A DNA stretch of 64,000 nt, from the NCBI RefSeq assembly GCF_002920535.1, contig NZ_PQSS01000012.1, positions 62,001 to 126,000 of the forward strand, given 5' to 3'. Shown one piece after another: positions 1-10,651 of this stretch. The DNA is from Streptomyces sp. Ru71. Lineage in GTDB: Bacteria > Actinomycetota > Actinomycetes > Streptomycetales > Streptomycetaceae. The notes below the pieces were generated by a model. It had not been told where the DNA came from. It saw only the letters and a program-made list of their open reading frames with translations, and made no database searches. A program made the position numbers and the translations under genes. Within the stretch, counting starts at the first letter, position 1. The number at the start of each line of letters is the position of its first letter.

Positions 1-105
1 GGTACCGAGCCGTTGGTCCGGGTCATGGTCGAGGCGGCGGACATCGAGCAGGCTCGGTCGGTTGCCGGGCGGCTGGCCGATGTTGTGAAGTCGGCGTTGG
101 GGTAA
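1..105 (+). CDS. glmM: Phosphoglucosamine mutase, C-terminal end (partial)
   Basis: Only the last 34 codons and the TAA stop lie in the window. They read GTEPLVRVMVEAADIEQARS and end in VVKSALG. This is the phosphate-binding C-terminal domain of phosphoglucosamine mutases, where GTEPLVRVMVE is the conserved signature. The enzyme converts glucosamine-6-phosphate to glucosamine-1-phosphate for UDP-GlcNAc and peptidoglycan synthesis in the cytoplasm. It fits with glmS about 4.5 kb downstream, which makes its substrate. The bulk of the gene lies off the left edge. Confidence 0.93.
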   Translation, partial: GTEPLVRVMVEAADIEQARSVAGRLADVVKSALG

Positions 106-117
106 TTCGCCGGGTTC

Positions 118-222
118 GGGGTGGCGGGTTCTGTGCGTTGCGGGCTGCGGCGTCGTTGTGGCTGGTCGCGCCAACGCGGCGGAGCCGCATGTCGAACAGA
201 GCCCCGCGCCCCTTACGGTTGG
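118..222. repeat. Copy of a dispersed Streptomyces intergenic repeat (tentative)
   Basis: The gap after glmM carries phrases such as gtggctggtcgcgc, gcggcggagccgcat and ccccgcgccccttacgg. I recognise these from memory as intergenic sequences found in many copies in Streptomyces genomes. The part gcggcggagccgc is a short inverted repeat. No coding function is supported. The family assignment is memory-based and cannot be tested within this window, which holds no second full copy. Confidence 0.3.
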
Positions 223-1157
223 CTGCTCTGCCGTTCCTTCGACAGGGCCCTCCAGAAGTACTTCTGGGCCAGCAGGGTCAGCGTTCCTGCCAGGATGATT
301 CCCAAGAGGTTCAGCAGGAGTTGTTCCGTCGAGCGGAGCGTCTGGTGGGTGTCGCCGTAGATCAGGGCGACGGCCGCGTTCGCGGCGGCCGGGACCGTGG
401 TGACGGAGATGGCGACGCCGACCAGCGCGCCGGACTTCGACGAGGTCAGTGACAGGGTGCCGGCGCAGCCCGCCAGGACCGCCACGACGAACGAGAACCA
501 GTCCGGTGCGTAGATGAAGCCGGTGTTGGGCCGCTCCGCCTCCAACTGGGCCTTGGTGAACAGGCCGACGGCGTCCATGAAGAGGCTGAAGCCGACGGTC
601 ACCGCCATGGCCGCAGCGAAGCCGGCCAGCAGCGCGATCAGGGAGCGCAGGGCCAGGCGCGGCGCGCGCTGCACGATCGCCGTGCAGATGCCGGCCAGCG
701 GTCCGAACTCCGGGCCGACGGCCATCGCGCCGACGATCAGGATCGCGTTGTCCAGCACCACACCGCACGCCGCGATCATCGTGGCCAGCGTGATGAAGGC
801 GACGTAGGTGATCGACAGCGTCGACTCGTCGTGGGTGGCGTCGGTGAGGTGCTCCCACAGCACCGCGTCCGCGCCCTCGCCGGGTGCCTCGGCCTCCGCC
901 TCGTCGGCCCGCCGGGACAGCGACAGGTCGATGTTCTCCACGGCGATCGAGCCGGTGCGTTCCAGGCCCAGTTCCTGCAGCCCGGACAGCAGTTCGTCGC
1001 CGGCCTCGCGGGCGACGTCGCACAGTACGACGTCCCCGGCGGGGTTGCGGGCGGCGTCCGGCAGGACCACGACGTGTGTGGTGCCGACGGTCTTGTCGAT
1101 CAGGCGGAGCACGTCGTCCGTCGTGTCGGGCGGCGTGATCAGGCGCAGATGCAGCAT
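213..1157 (-). CDS. DUF389 family membrane protein
   Basis: A 314-residue protein. The first ~80 residues form a soluble alpha/beta region, followed by an acidic linker (EAEAEAPGEGAD). About six hydrophobic segments from residue ~115 onward carry the DUF389 signature GAMAVGPEFGPLAGICTAIV. It is an integral membrane protein of unknown biochemical role, and transport or channel-like functions have only been guessed for the family. It ends in a basic tail. The gene is convergent with glmM and lies 22 bp downstream of coaA on the same strand, so the two could share a transcript. The ATG start at 1157 has no clear ribosome site. Family assignment is firm and function is not. Confidence 0.85.
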   Translation of the reverse strand: MLHLRLITPPDTTDDVLRLIDKTVGTTHVVVLPDAARNPAGDVVLCDVAREAGDELLSGLQELGLERTGSIAVENIDLSLSRRADEAEAEAPGEGADAVLWEHLTDATHDESTLSITYVAFITLATMIAACGVVLDNAILIVGAMAVGPEFGPLAGICTAIVQRAPRLALRSLIALLAGFAAAMAVTVGFSLFMDAVGLFTKAQLEAERPNTGFIYAPDWFSFVVAVLAGCAGTLSLTSSKSGALVGVAISVTTVPAAANAAVALIYGDTHQTLRSTEQLLLNLLGIILAGTLTLLAQKYFWRALSKERQSSQP

Positions 1158-1179
1158 GAGGCCTTTGTAACAGGCGGCT

Positions 1180-2169
1180 CTACAGTTTCCGCAGGCTCAG
1201 GCGCTGCACCTTGTGGTCCGGGCCCTTGCGCACGACGAGGGTGGCGCGGCCCCGGGTGGGGGCGATGTTCTCGACGAGGTTCGGCTTGTTGATCGTCCGC
1301 CACATGGTGCGGGCGTAGTCGAGGGCCTCCTCCTCGGAGACCTGCGTGTACTTGCGGAAGTACGACGAGGGGTCCTGGAACGCGGTCTCGCGCAGCTTGC
1401 GGAAGCGGCTCAGGTACCAGCTCTCGATGTCCTCGGTGCGTGCGTCGACGTACACGCTGAAGTCGAAGTAGTCGGCGAGGCCGACCCGGGTGCGGCCGTC
1501 CTTGCCGGGCAGGGCCGGCTGCAGGACGTTGAGCCCTTCCACGATCAGGATGTCGGGCCGCCGTACGACGAGCTTCTCGCCGGGGACGATGTCGTAGATC
1601 AGGTGGGAGTAGACGGGCGCGGTGACCTCGTCCTTGCCGGCCTTGATGTCGGCGACGAAACGGGTCAGGGCGCGGCGGTCGTACGACTCGGGGAAGCCCT
1701 TGCGGGACATCAGGCCGCGGGCCTGGAGCTCCTTGGTCGGGAGCAGGAAGCCGTCCGTGGTGACCAGCTCGACGCGCGGGTGCTCGGGCCAGCGCGAGAG
1801 CAGGGCCTGCAGCAGGCGGGCGACCGTGGACTTCCCCACGGCGACCGAGCCGGCGACCCCTATGACGAAGGGGGTGCCGGACTGGGAACCCTGCTCGCCG
1901 AGGAAGGTGTTCAGCGCTCCTCGCAGGCCGTCGGTGGCACCCACGTAGAGGTTGAGCAGCCGGGACAGCGGCAGGTAGATGTCCCGGACCTCGTCGAGGT
2001 CGATGACGTCACCGAGGCCGCGCAGCCGCTCGACCTCCTCGGCGCTCAGCGGCAGCGGCGTCTTGTCGCGCAGCGCGCTCCACTCGGCGCGGGTGAGGTC
2101 GACGTAGGGAGTCGCCTCCGGACGGTTCCGGTGGGCGCTCCGGGGCATCGAGGAGACCGGAGAGATCAC
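1180..2169 (-). CDS. coaA: Type I pantothenate kinase
   Basis: A 329-residue protein with the P-loop [12 protein letters not shown] near residue 105 and the conserved stretches [22 protein letters not shown] and YSHLIYDI of the PRK/CoaA fold. It phosphorylates pantothenate, the first committed step of coenzyme A synthesis, in the cytoplasm. Length is normal for the family. A GTG at 2169 gives the N-terminus [15 protein letters not shown]; an ATG seven codons later (2148) is an alternative, and neither has a strong Shine-Dalgarno sequence. The gene is transcribed away from the lipoprotein gene at 2383. Confidence 0.93.
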   Translation of the reverse strand: MISPVSSMPRSAHRNRPEATPYVDLTRAEWSALRDKTPLPLSAEEVERLRGLGDVIDLDEVRDIYLPLSRLLNLYVGATDGLRGALNTFLGEQGSQSGTPFVIGVAGSVAVGKSTVARLLQALLSRWPEHPRVELVTTDGFLLPTKELQARGLMSRKGFPESYDRRALTRFVADIKAGKDEVTAPVYSHLIYDIVPGEKLVVRRPDILIVEGLNVLQPALPGKDGRTRVGLADYFDFSVYVDARTEDIESWYLSRFRKLRETAFQDPSSYFRKYTQVSEEEALDYARTMWRTINKPNLVENIAPTRGRATLVVRKGPDHKVQRLSLRKL

Positions 2170-2382
2170 AGTCCATTGTTAACGGAGTTTGAACGCGGCG
2201 GGAGGTGGGCTGCGTCACGCCCGGGGAAGCGCCGGGTCCTCTTCTGTCCCCCGGCCGACGAGTGGATCACGTGGGCGTCACGTTCGGGTCGCGAATGAAT
2301 GTTCCGATGATCATCTGTGTGCCTGCTGTGTGTAATGTTCACGCAAAATACAGCGCTGTCCTGAAGAGAGAGCAGTTCTTTC

Positions 2383-3177
2383 GTGAGTCTCACCACCGTT
2401 CGCCGGGCCGGTCTCGCCGCCTCGGCCGCCGCGCTCGCGCTCCTCGTCTCCGCCTGTGGTTCCGACGGCGGTGACAAGGCGGACGACGGCAAGACCGCGC
2501 AGGCCGACAAGACGGCCTCCGCGTCGCCCGCGCAGGCCCCGGCCAAGGCGCTGACCGGCGCCGAGCTGGAGAAGGCCGCGCTGACCCAGGCGGACGTCAA
2601 GAGCGGCAAGGTCTTCACCAAGGTGCCGCTCCAGGACGACATCACGCAGGCCAAGGTCAAGACCGACAAGCCGGAGTGCGCGCCGCTGGGTCACCTCCAG
2701 GCCGGGACGTACGAGGGTCAGCCCGCCGCCACCGTGAAGCGCAGCTGGCTCGCCGACCGGAAGAAGCCGGACCCGAAGGCCGGCGTCGAGGAGGCCCTGG
2801 TCGCCGGTATCGACCGGGCGAAGGCCATCGTGACGCTCGCCTCCTACGACGACGGCGGCGCCGAGAAGGCGTTCGCGGCGCTCAAGACCGCCGCGACGGC
2901 CTGCGCGAACGGCTACGCCTGGACCGTCGGCAGCGACACGACCAAGGTCGGCAAGGTCACGGCCACCACCGCGCCCCAGGGCGGTGACGAGGCCCTCGCG
3001 CTGACCCTGCTGGTGGACGCGGACGAAGGCGTCAAGGCGCCGGCCAAGGCCGTGGTCGTCCGCAAGGGCGCCACCCTCGCCTACTTCTCGGCGTACAACA
3101 TGGCCTCCGCCGCGACGGGCAAGGACTGGCCGTTCCCGGACGAGATCGTCCAGGCCCAGCTCACCAAGCTCGGCTGA
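2383..3177 (+). CDS. Secreted lipoprotein, function unknown
   Basis: A 264-residue protein. It starts with a basic n-region and a hydrophobic stretch ending in the lipobox LVSAC, with the lipidated Cys at residue 25. A Gly/Asp/Lys/Ala-rich linker follows. The mature domain (from ~residue 55) contains the phrases LTGAELEKAALTQADVKSG and DWPFPDEIVQAQLTKL, which resemble small actinomycete lipoproteins with no known biochemical role. The GTG start at 2383 follows aagagagagcag. A strong hairpin terminator lies 14 bp beyond the stop, so the gene is probably monocistronic. It is exported and anchored to the outer face of the membrane. Confidence 0.8.
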   Translation: MSLTTVRRAGLAASAAALALLVSACGSDGGDKADDGKTAQADKTASASPAQAPAKALTGAELEKAALTQADVKSGKVFTKVPLQDDITQAKVKTDKPECAPLGHLQAGTYEGQPAATVKRSWLADRKKPDPKAGVEEALVAGIDRAKAIVTLASYDDGGAEKAFAALKTAATACANGYAWTVGSDTTKVGKVTATTAPQGGDEALALTLLVDADEGVKAPAKAVVVRKGATLAYFSAYNMASAATGKDWPFPDEIVQAQLTKLG

Positions 3178-3190
3178 GCCGCACTCGCCG

Positions 3191-3221
3191 TTCCCACCGG
3201 GATGTCGTCACCCGGTGGGAA
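3191..3221 (+). terminator. Hairpin terminator after the lipoprotein gene
   Basis: A perfect 11-bp inverted repeat: ttcccaccggg pairs with cccggtgggaa around a 9-nt loop. It begins 13 bp after the lipoprotein stop. There is no long T-run, which is common for Streptomyces terminators. Confidence 0.75.
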
Positions 3222-3369
3222 TCCCATGACCGGCGCGTGACCGCCGTGTGCCGGTGCTGTGTGGGGTCCCCGGACGCGGGGGGCTCGGGCGTCATCCGTA
3301 CCGTTCGGGATGGAACGCTGCCCGGGGGGAGGCACACGGACACGCGAGTGACGACGAAACGGTGAACGG

Positions 3370-4569
3370 ATGAGCCAGGCGGACAGCACCCGACTCCTCG
3401 ACCCGCCCACGGGCCGAAGAGGAGAGGACGGGCCGACCGCACCCGCCGTGCCCTCGCCCCCCGGGGCGCCCGCGGCCGAGCGGCGCACCGGCGGCCAGCG
3501 CCTGGCGGCACTGGACGGGCTGCGCTTCCTGGCCGCCCTCGCGGTCGTGCTGTTCCACTTCGTCGGCCAGAAGCCGTCCACGGTGGAGCACATCTGGGGC
3601 CGCCCCTACCAGAGCGTCTTCCCCGAGGCGCACGCCTACTTCGCCTACGGCCGGCTCGGCGTCGACCTGTTCTTCCTGATCAGCGGCTTCGTCATCTGCA
3701 TGAGCGCCTGGGGGCGCAGCCCGCGCGACTTCTTCATCTCCCGGGTTACCCGGCTGTACCCGATGTACTGGATCTCGGTCCTCGTCGCGGCGTGCGTCGT
3801 CTTCCTCGTCGACACCCCGTTCGGGCACCCCAATCCGCGGATCGTCTTCGCCAACCTCACGATGCTCCAGCACCCGCTCGGGGTGAAGGACCTCGACTCG
3901 GTCTACTGGACCCTGTGGCCCGAGCTGTGCTTCTACCTCACCTTCGCGGTCGTGGTGTGGAAGGGCCTGACCCACCAGCGGGTGGTCGTCTTCTGCGGGC
4001 TGTGGACGGTGGCCGCGGTGCTGGCGCCCGCCGCCCACATCCCGCTGCTCACGCTGCTGGTCAACCCGGCGTCCGCGCCGTACTTCATCGCGGGCATGGC
4101 CTTCTACCTCATGCACCGGTTCCGGCCGACGCCGCTGCTGTGGGGCATCGTCGTGATGTCGTGGCTGCTCGCCCTGCACTTCCTGCTCGCCCCGGACGGC
4201 GGCCGCAACGACTGGGACGCCTGGTCGCCGTGGCGTGGCTGGCTGATCCTGGCGATCACGGCGTTCTTCGCGCTGATCGCCGTGATCGCGCTCGGCTGGA
4301 CCAGCCGCATCCGCTGGCGCTGGCTGACCGTCGCCGGGACCATGACCTTCCCGCTGTATCTGCTGCACGACGTCATCGGCATGACCGTCGCCCACCACTA
4401 CGGCGACCGGGTCGCGCCCTGGACGCTGGTCGGCGTCACGACCGGCGCCCTGGTCCTGCTGTCCTACCTGGCCCACCGCTTCGTCGAACGCCCCGTCGCC
4501 ACCCGTATGCGGCACTGGCTGAAGTCGGCGAGCTTCGGCCTCCAGCCGCCGTCCCCGCGCCGCCGTTGA
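3370..4569 (+). CDS. Acyltransferase family 3 membrane protein
   Basis: A 399-residue polytopic membrane protein. After a Pro-rich cytoplasmic N-terminus (residues 1-38) comes the family signature LAALDGLRFLAALAVVLFHF. About ten hydrophobic helices follow, including VDLFFLISGFVICMS, and the C-terminal motif is HRFVERPVATRM. Members of this family (OafA/YrhL type) transfer acyl groups to sugars or other extracytoplasmic acceptors. The substrate here cannot be read from sequence. The ATG at 3370 follows gaaacggtgaacgg without a strong ribosome site. The gene stands alone between a terminator and glmS, and its proximity to glmS suggests an envelope role, which is inference. Confidence 0.85.
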   Translation: MSQADSTRLLDPPTGRRGEDGPTAPAVPSPPGAPAAERRTGGQRLAALDGLRFLAALAVVLFHFVGQKPSTVEHIWGRPYQSVFPEAHAYFAYGRLGVDLFFLISGFVICMSAWGRSPRDFFISRVTRLYPMYWISVLVAACVVFLVDTPFGHPNPRIVFANLTMLQHPLGVKDLDSVYWTLWPELCFYLTFAVVVWKGLTHQRVVVFCGLWTVAAVLAPAAHIPLLTLLVNPASAPYFIAGMAFYLMHRFRPTPLLWGIVVMSWLLALHFLLAPDGGRNDWDAWSPWRGWLILAITAFFALIAVIALGWTSRIRWRWLTVAGTMTFPLYLLHDVIGMTVAHHYGDRVAPWTLVGVTTGALVLLSYLAHRFVERPVATRMRHWLKSASFGLQPPSPRRR

Positions 4570-4648
4570 CCCTTCCAGGGGGTTCGTATCCCCGTGGGAA
4601 TTTCCGAATTCGGGCACGCTGAAGGGGTTTTACGGCCGTGACGGACCG

Positions 4649-4654
4649 TAGGCT
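4649..4654 (+). promoter_or_regulatory. Putative -10 box of a leaderless glmS transcript
   Basis: TAGGCT lies 8 nt before the glmS ATG, a spacing that would place the transcription start at or next to the start codon. There is no Shine-Dalgarno sequence before the ATG. The same hexamer occupies the same position before acpS (6689-6694) and tsaB (13403-13408). No strong -35 is visible. Confidence 0.5.
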
Positions 4655-4662
4655 GCGGAGCC

Positions 4663-6510
<1,848 letters not shown>

Positions 6511-6669
6511 GGGTCCACGGGGGCACGCACGCCGCGGCGCCAGGGGGTTCGTCGGGGTGAACGCGCAGGCCACGGGCGCCCGGGCCACCCAGTGCGCCGT
6601 GTCTTCCCGGATCAGTCGGCAGAAGATGCAGTCCGTGTCGCCCGCACACTGCCACAGCCGGGACGGCAT
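6511..6669 (-). pseudogene. Remnant of a HIT-family protein gene
   Basis: On the minus strand from ATG 6669 the reading is [20 protein letters not shown] followed by [12 protein letters not shown]. This matches the N-terminal zinc/CxxC and first strands of HIT-family nucleotide-binding proteins. The similarity stops after about 45 residues: the GH-LV-P strand and the HxHxH active site are missing, and the frame runs into antisense glmS. I read it as a truncated pseudogene between glmS and acpS. It could be an intergenic coincidence, but the CxFC...NPLAP spacing argues for a real relic. Confidence 0.5.
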
Positions 6670-6701
6670 GGGGAGGGCGGCGCGGCCGTAGGCTGCTCGG
6701 C

Positions 6702-7073
6702 ATGAGCATCATCGGGGTCGGGATCGACGTGGCCGAGATCGAGCGGTTCGCGGCGTCGCTGGAGCGCACGCCCGGGCTGGCCGACCGGCTGTTCGTGGAG
6801 CGGGAGCTGCTGCTGCCGAGCGGCGAGCGGCGCGGAGTCGCCTCGCTGGCCGTCCGCTTCGCCGCCAAGGAGGCGCTGGCCAAGGCCCTCGGGGCGCCGC
6901 CCGGACTGCACTGGACCGACGCCGAGGTGTTCGTGGAGGACAGCGGGCAGCCCCGGCTACGGGTGAAGGGCACCGTCGCCGCGCGGGCGGCCGAACTCGG
7001 GGTGCGCTCCTGGCATGTGTCGCTCAGTCACGACGCCGGGGTGGCCTCGGCGGTGGTGATCGCCGAGGGGTGA
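6702..7073 (+). CDS. acpS: Holo-[acyl-carrier-protein] synthase
   Basis: A 123-residue protein with the AcpS motifs [14 protein letters not shown] near the N-terminus (metal-binding Asp) and [13 protein letters not shown] (Glu) in the middle, of usual length. It transfers 4'-phosphopantetheine from CoA to acyl carrier proteins, activating fatty-acid and possibly polyketide carriers. CoA supply is encoded nearby by coaA. TAGGCT lies 7 nt before the ATG with no ribosome site, suggesting leaderless transcription. It is convergent with the GNAT gene and 22 bp from it. Confidence 0.95.
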   Translation: MSIIGVGIDVAEIERFAASLERTPGLADRLFVERELLLPSGERRGVASLAVRFAAKEALAKALGAPPGLHWTDAEVFVEDSGQPRLRVKGTVAARAAELGVRSWHVSLSHDAGVASAVVIAEG

Positions 7074-7095
7074 CGGCGGGGCCCCGCTGGATTTC

Positions 7096-7638
7096 TTAGG
7101 CGTTCGCAGTCGGCTTCCAGTCCTTGGCGAGGAGCCCGAGCAGCACCTCGTCGAGGAACTCGCCCATCACCCAGGCCGAGGAGCGCAGTACGCCCTCGCG
7201 GACGAAGCCGTTGCGTTCGGCGGCGCGCAGCATCGCGGTGTTGTCGGCCAGCGTCTCGATCTGCAGCCGGTGCAGGCTGCGTACGACGAAGCCGTACTGG
7301 CACAGCGCCGCGACCACGTCGGTGCCGTAGCCCTTGCCGCGGCAGGACGGCAGCAGCCCCAGCCCGATGTGGGCGGACCGGTTGTGGTTGTCGATGCCCC
7401 ACAGGGTCGCGGTGCCGATCAGCGTGTCGCCCTCCAGCTCCACCACGGAGAACGGGACGCTTCCCTGGTTCTGGTCGTCCCCCACGAGCCGCGGGTCCTT
7501 CGAGCCGGGCGCCACCGGCCGCCACGGACCGCCCTCTGCCCGCGCGGCGTTGACCACGTCGTTGTAGAGCTCTGCCCGCAGGATCGGGATGTCTTCCTCG
7601 TGCCGGGCCCTGAGCCCGATCTTGCCGCCCTTCAGCAT
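7096..7638 (-). CDS. GNAT family N-acetyltransferase
   Basis: A 180-residue protein of the RimJ/RimL-like acetyltransferase type. It has GLGLLPSCRGKGYGTDVVAAL (acetyl-CoA pyrophosphate loop), the beta-strand LHRLQIETLADNTAMLRAAE and GFVREGVLRSSAWV. It begins MLKGGKIGLRARHEED, typical of enzymes that acetylate protein N-termini or small amines. The acceptor is unknown. It is transcribed away from nnrD, with about 118 bp between the two starts holding both promoters. The ATG at 7638 is the natural start. Confidence 0.85.
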   Translation of the reverse strand: MLKGGKIGLRARHEEDIPILRAELYNDVVNAARAEGGPWRPVAPGSKDPRLVGDDQNQGSVPFSVVELEGDTLIGTATLWGIDNHNRSAHIGLGLLPSCRGKGYGTDVVAALCQYGFVVRSLHRLQIETLADNTAMLRAAERNGFVREGVLRSSAWVMGEFLDEVLLGLLAKDWKPTANA

Positions 7639-7756
7639 GCGAGCTTCCTATCCGGCCCCATCTGCCGGTGGCAAACCATTAAGGAGTGGCCCCGGCCGGT
7701 GCGGCGGCGTCGCGGACGCGCGCACATCAGCCGGTTCTCGGGGCAGACTCGGGCGT

Positions 7757-9223
7757 ATGCGTACCGCGTACAGCGTTGAGACGGTCAGGGCAGCCGAGCG
7801 GGAGCTCATGGCACGGCTACCGGAGGGCGCCCTGATGCAGCGGGCCGCCGCCGGTCTCGCCGCCGCCTGCGCCGAACTGCTCGGACGGGTGTACGGCAGC
7901 CGGGTCGTGCTGCTCGTCGGCAGCGGGGACAACGGAGGTGACGCCCTGTACGCCGGGGCGCGGCTCGCCCGGCGGGGGGCCGGCGTCACCGCCGTACTGC
8001 TCACGCCCGGACGGGCACACGCCGGAGGGCTGGCCGCGCTGCGCCGGGCCGGCGGCCGGGTCACCGGCACGGACGGCGCCGAGCGGCTGATCGAGCACGC
8101 CGACCTCGTCCTGGACGGGATCGTCGGGATCGGAGGGAAGGGCGGGCTGCGGCCGGACGCGGTGCCGCTCGCCGTCGCCGCCGAGCGGGCGCGGGCCGCC
8201 GTCGTCGCCGTCGACCTGCCGAGCGGGGTGGACGTGGACACCGGGGAGGTGCGGGGCGCCGCCGTGCGGGCCGACCTGACCGTCACCTTCGGCACGCACA
8301 AGCCGGGGCTGCTGGTCGATCCGGCGCGGGAGTACGCGGGCAGCGTCCGGCTGGTCGACATCGGGCTCACGCTGCCCGAGCGGGCCGAACTGGAGGCGCT
8401 GCAGCACGCCGACGTGGCCCGGCTGCTGCCGGTGCCGGCCGCGGAGAGCGACAAGTACCGGCGCGGCGTCGTCGGGATCGCCGCCGGGTCGGCGCGCTAT
8501 CCGGGGGCCGCGGTGCTCGCCGTGTCGGGGGCGCTGCGGGGTGGCGCAGGGGCCGTGCGGTACGTCGGGCCCGCGGGCGACGCCGTCATCGCGCGCTTCC
8601 CGGAGACGCTCGTGTCCGACCAGGGGCCCAGGAAGGCGGGGCGCGTACAGGCGTGGGTCGTCGGGCCGGGGGCCGGGGACGACGCGGGGACGGTGGCCGA
8701 GGTGGTGGAGACCGACGTACCGGTGCTGATCGACGCGGACGGGCTGCGGCTCGCCGACCGTGAGGCGGTACGCGCGCGTACGGCGCCGACGCTGATGACC
8801 CCGCACGCCGGGGAGGCCGCGGCGCTGCTCGGTGTCGCGCGTGAGGAGGTCGAGGGGGCGCGGCTCGCGGCGGTGCGGGAGCTGGCGGGGCGGTATCGGG
8901 CGACGGTGCTGCTGAAGGGGTCGACCACGCTGGTCGCCGACCCCGGGGGCGGGGCCGTACGGGTGAACTCGACGGGGACGCCGTGGCTGGCGACCGCGGG
9001 GAGCGGGGATGTGCTGTCGGGGCTGACGGGGTCGTTGCTGGCGGCGGGGCTTTCGGCGCGGGACGCGGGGAGTGCGGGGGCGTATCTGCACGGGCTCGCG
9101 GGGCGGTTCGCGGCACGGGGGGTGCCGGTGGGTGCGCATGACGTGGCGTCGGCGATTCCTTTGGCTTGGCGGGATGTGCGGGGTTCTGGCCGGCCGGGGG
9201 TTGGGTCAGCGGGGCGGCGTTGA
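7757..9223 (+). CDS. nnrD: Bifunctional NAD(P)H-hydrate epimerase / ADP-dependent dehydratase
   Basis: A 488-residue fusion. The N-terminal YjeF epimerase domain (about 1-205) has GSGDNGGDALYAGARLA and VDLPSGVDVDTGEV. The C-terminal ribokinase-like dehydratase (about 225-470) has KYRRGVVGIAAGS, TPHAGEAAALL, LKGSTTLV and the ATP/ADP motif GSGDVLSG. Together they repair hydrated NADH and NADPH. The start was set at ATG 7757 (MRTAYSVETVRAAE) because the upstream extension is not family-like. alr follows about 200 bp later, as in other actinomycetes. Confidence 0.93.
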   Translation: MRTAYSVETVRAAERELMARLPEGALMQRAAAGLAAACAELLGRVYGSRVVLLVGSGDNGGDALYAGARLARRGAGVTAVLLTPGRAHAGGLAALRRAGGRVTGTDGAERLIEHADLVLDGIVGIGGKGGLRPDAVPLAVAAERARAAVVAVDLPSGVDVDTGEVRGAAVRADLTVTFGTHKPGLLVDPAREYAGSVRLVDIGLTLPERAELEALQHADVARLLPVPAAESDKYRRGVVGIAAGSARYPGAAVLAVSGALRGGAGAVRYVGPAGDAVIARFPETLVSDQGPRKAGRVQAWVVGPGAGDDAGTVAEVVETDVPVLIDADGLRLADREAVRARTAPTLMTPHAGEAAALLGVAREEVEGARLAAVRELAGRYRATVLLKGSTTLVADPGGGAVRVNSTGTPWLATAGSGDVLSGLTGSLLAAGLSARDAGSAGAYLHGLAGRFAARGVPVGAHDVASAIPLAWRDVRGSGRPGVGSAGRR

Positions 9224-9279
9224 GTGCTGACCGGTGTCGGGGTGACCGCCGTAGGTCGCGCAGCCCGGCGCGACGGGGT

Positions 9280-9356
9280 GCAGCTGCGCCCACCCGTGCC
9301 GCCCTGGGGGTACCCCCTGCTCGAAGAGCTTGGGGGAGGCACGAATGCCCGCAGCT
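9280..9356. repeat. Imperfect palindromic intergenic repeat
   Basis: Outer arms 9282-9300 and 9338-9356 pair at 15 of 19 positions. Inside, ccccc tgctc gaa gagc tt ggggg forms a second hairpin next to the palindrome gggggtaccccc. A related gggggtgccccc...gggggag core occurs inside the MITE at 59447-59475. I recall this as a dispersed Streptomyces repeat. It sits between nnrD and alr and may act as a processing or termination structure. Confidence 0.5.
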
Positions 9357-9426
9357 ACGTACGTACGAGGGCCCGCGCCACCGGCGCGGCGAGCCCGTTT
9401 CGCCGCTCTGAGAGACTGGGGGCGCG

Positions 9427-10620
9427 ATGAGTGAGACTGCGATGGCGTGGAGCGGGCCCCTGCGTGCCCGTGCCGAGATCGATCTGGCCGCCCTGCGGGC
9501 CAATGTGCGCACCCTGCGCGCGAAGGCGCCGGGCGCTGCCTTCATGGCCGTGGTCAAGGCCGACGGGTACGGCCACGGCGCGATCCCGTGCGCCCGCGCC
9601 GCCGTCGCGGCCGGTGCCACCTGGATCGGCACCGCCACGCCCGAGGAGGCCCTCGCCGTACGAGCACCGGAGTCCGGCATTCCGGCAGACGTCCGGGTGA
9701 TGTGCTGGCTGTGGACCCCCGGCGGGCCCTGGCGGCAGGCGATCGAGGCCGGCATCGACATCTCGGTCAGCGGAATGTGGGCGCTGCGCGAGCTCCTTGA
9801 CGCGGCGCGCACCGCCACCCGCCCCGCCCGCGTGCAGCTCAAGGCCGACACCGGCCTCGGGCGCAACGGCTGCCAGCCCGCCGACTGGCCCGAACTGGTC
9901 GGCGCTGCCCTCGACGCCGAGCGTGCGGGCGTCGTCCGGGTCACCGGACTGTGGTCGCACTTCGCGTGCGCCGACGAGCCCGGGCACCCCTCCATCGCCG
10001 CCCAGCTCGCCCGCTTCCGGGAGATGACGGCGTACGCCGAGGAGCGGGGCGTACGCCCCGAGGTGCGGCACATCGCCAACTCGCCCGCGATGCTCACGCT
10101 TCCCGAGACGCACTTCGACCTGGTACGTCCCGGTATCGCCATGTACGGCGTCTCGCCAAGCCCCGAACTCGGCACCCCCGCCGACTTCGGGCTGCGCCCG
10201 GTGATGACCCTGTCCGCCTCGCTGGCCCTGGTGAAGCAGGTGCCCGGCGGGCACGGCGTCAGCTACGGGCACCACTACGTCACCCCCGGCGAGACCACCC
10301 TGGGCCTCGTCCCGCTCGGCTACGGCGACGGCATCCCGCGGCACGCCTCCGGCGCCGGACCGGTGCTGGTGGACGGCAAGTGGCGCACGGCCGCCGGGCG
10401 GATCGCCATGGACCAGTTCGTCGTCGACCTCGGCGGCGACACGCCCGAGCCAGGCAGCGAGGCCGTCCTGTTCGGGCCGGGCGACCGCGGCGAGCCGACC
10501 GCCGAGGACTGGGCGCAGGCCGCCGGCACCATCGCGTACGAGATCGTCACGCGCATCGGGGCGCGCGTTCCCCGCGTCTATGTGAACGAGGAACCGGTCG
10601 CGCGACCCGGCGACGAGTGA
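9427..10620 (+). CDS. alr: Alanine racemase
   Basis: A 397-residue PLP enzyme. The Lys of MAVVKADGYGHG (K44) forms the Schiff base, and the second-face tyrosine lies in HGVSYGHHY (Y280). It also has HIANSPAML, VRPGIAMYG and GRIAMDQFVVD. It interconverts L- and D-alanine to supply D-Ala for peptidoglycan. ATG 9427 gives MSETAMAWSG and has no strong ribosome site (ggggcgcg). The stop is 31 bp before the hydrolase gene, which starts behind a good ribosome site, so alr, hydrolase and tsaE probably form one operon. Confidence 0.96.
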   Translation: MSETAMAWSGPLRARAEIDLAALRANVRTLRAKAPGAAFMAVVKADGYGHGAIPCARAAVAAGATWIGTATPEEALAVRAPESGIPADVRVMCWLWTPGGPWRQAIEAGIDISVSGMWALRELLDAARTATRPARVQLKADTGLGRNGCQPADWPELVGAALDAERAGVVRVTGLWSHFACADEPGHPSIAAQLARFREMTAYAEERGVRPEVRHIANSPAMLTLPETHFDLVRPGIAMYGVSPSPELGTPADFGLRPVMTLSASLALVKQVPGGHGVSYGHHYVTPGETTLGLVPLGYGDGIPRHASGAGPVLVDGKWRTAAGRIAMDQFVVDLGGDTPEPGSEAVLFGPGDRGEPTAEDWAQAAGTIAYEIVTRIGARVPRVYVNEEPVARPGDE

Positions 10621-10651
10621 CCAGCAGCAGCCCGGTGAAGAGGAGCGGTAC

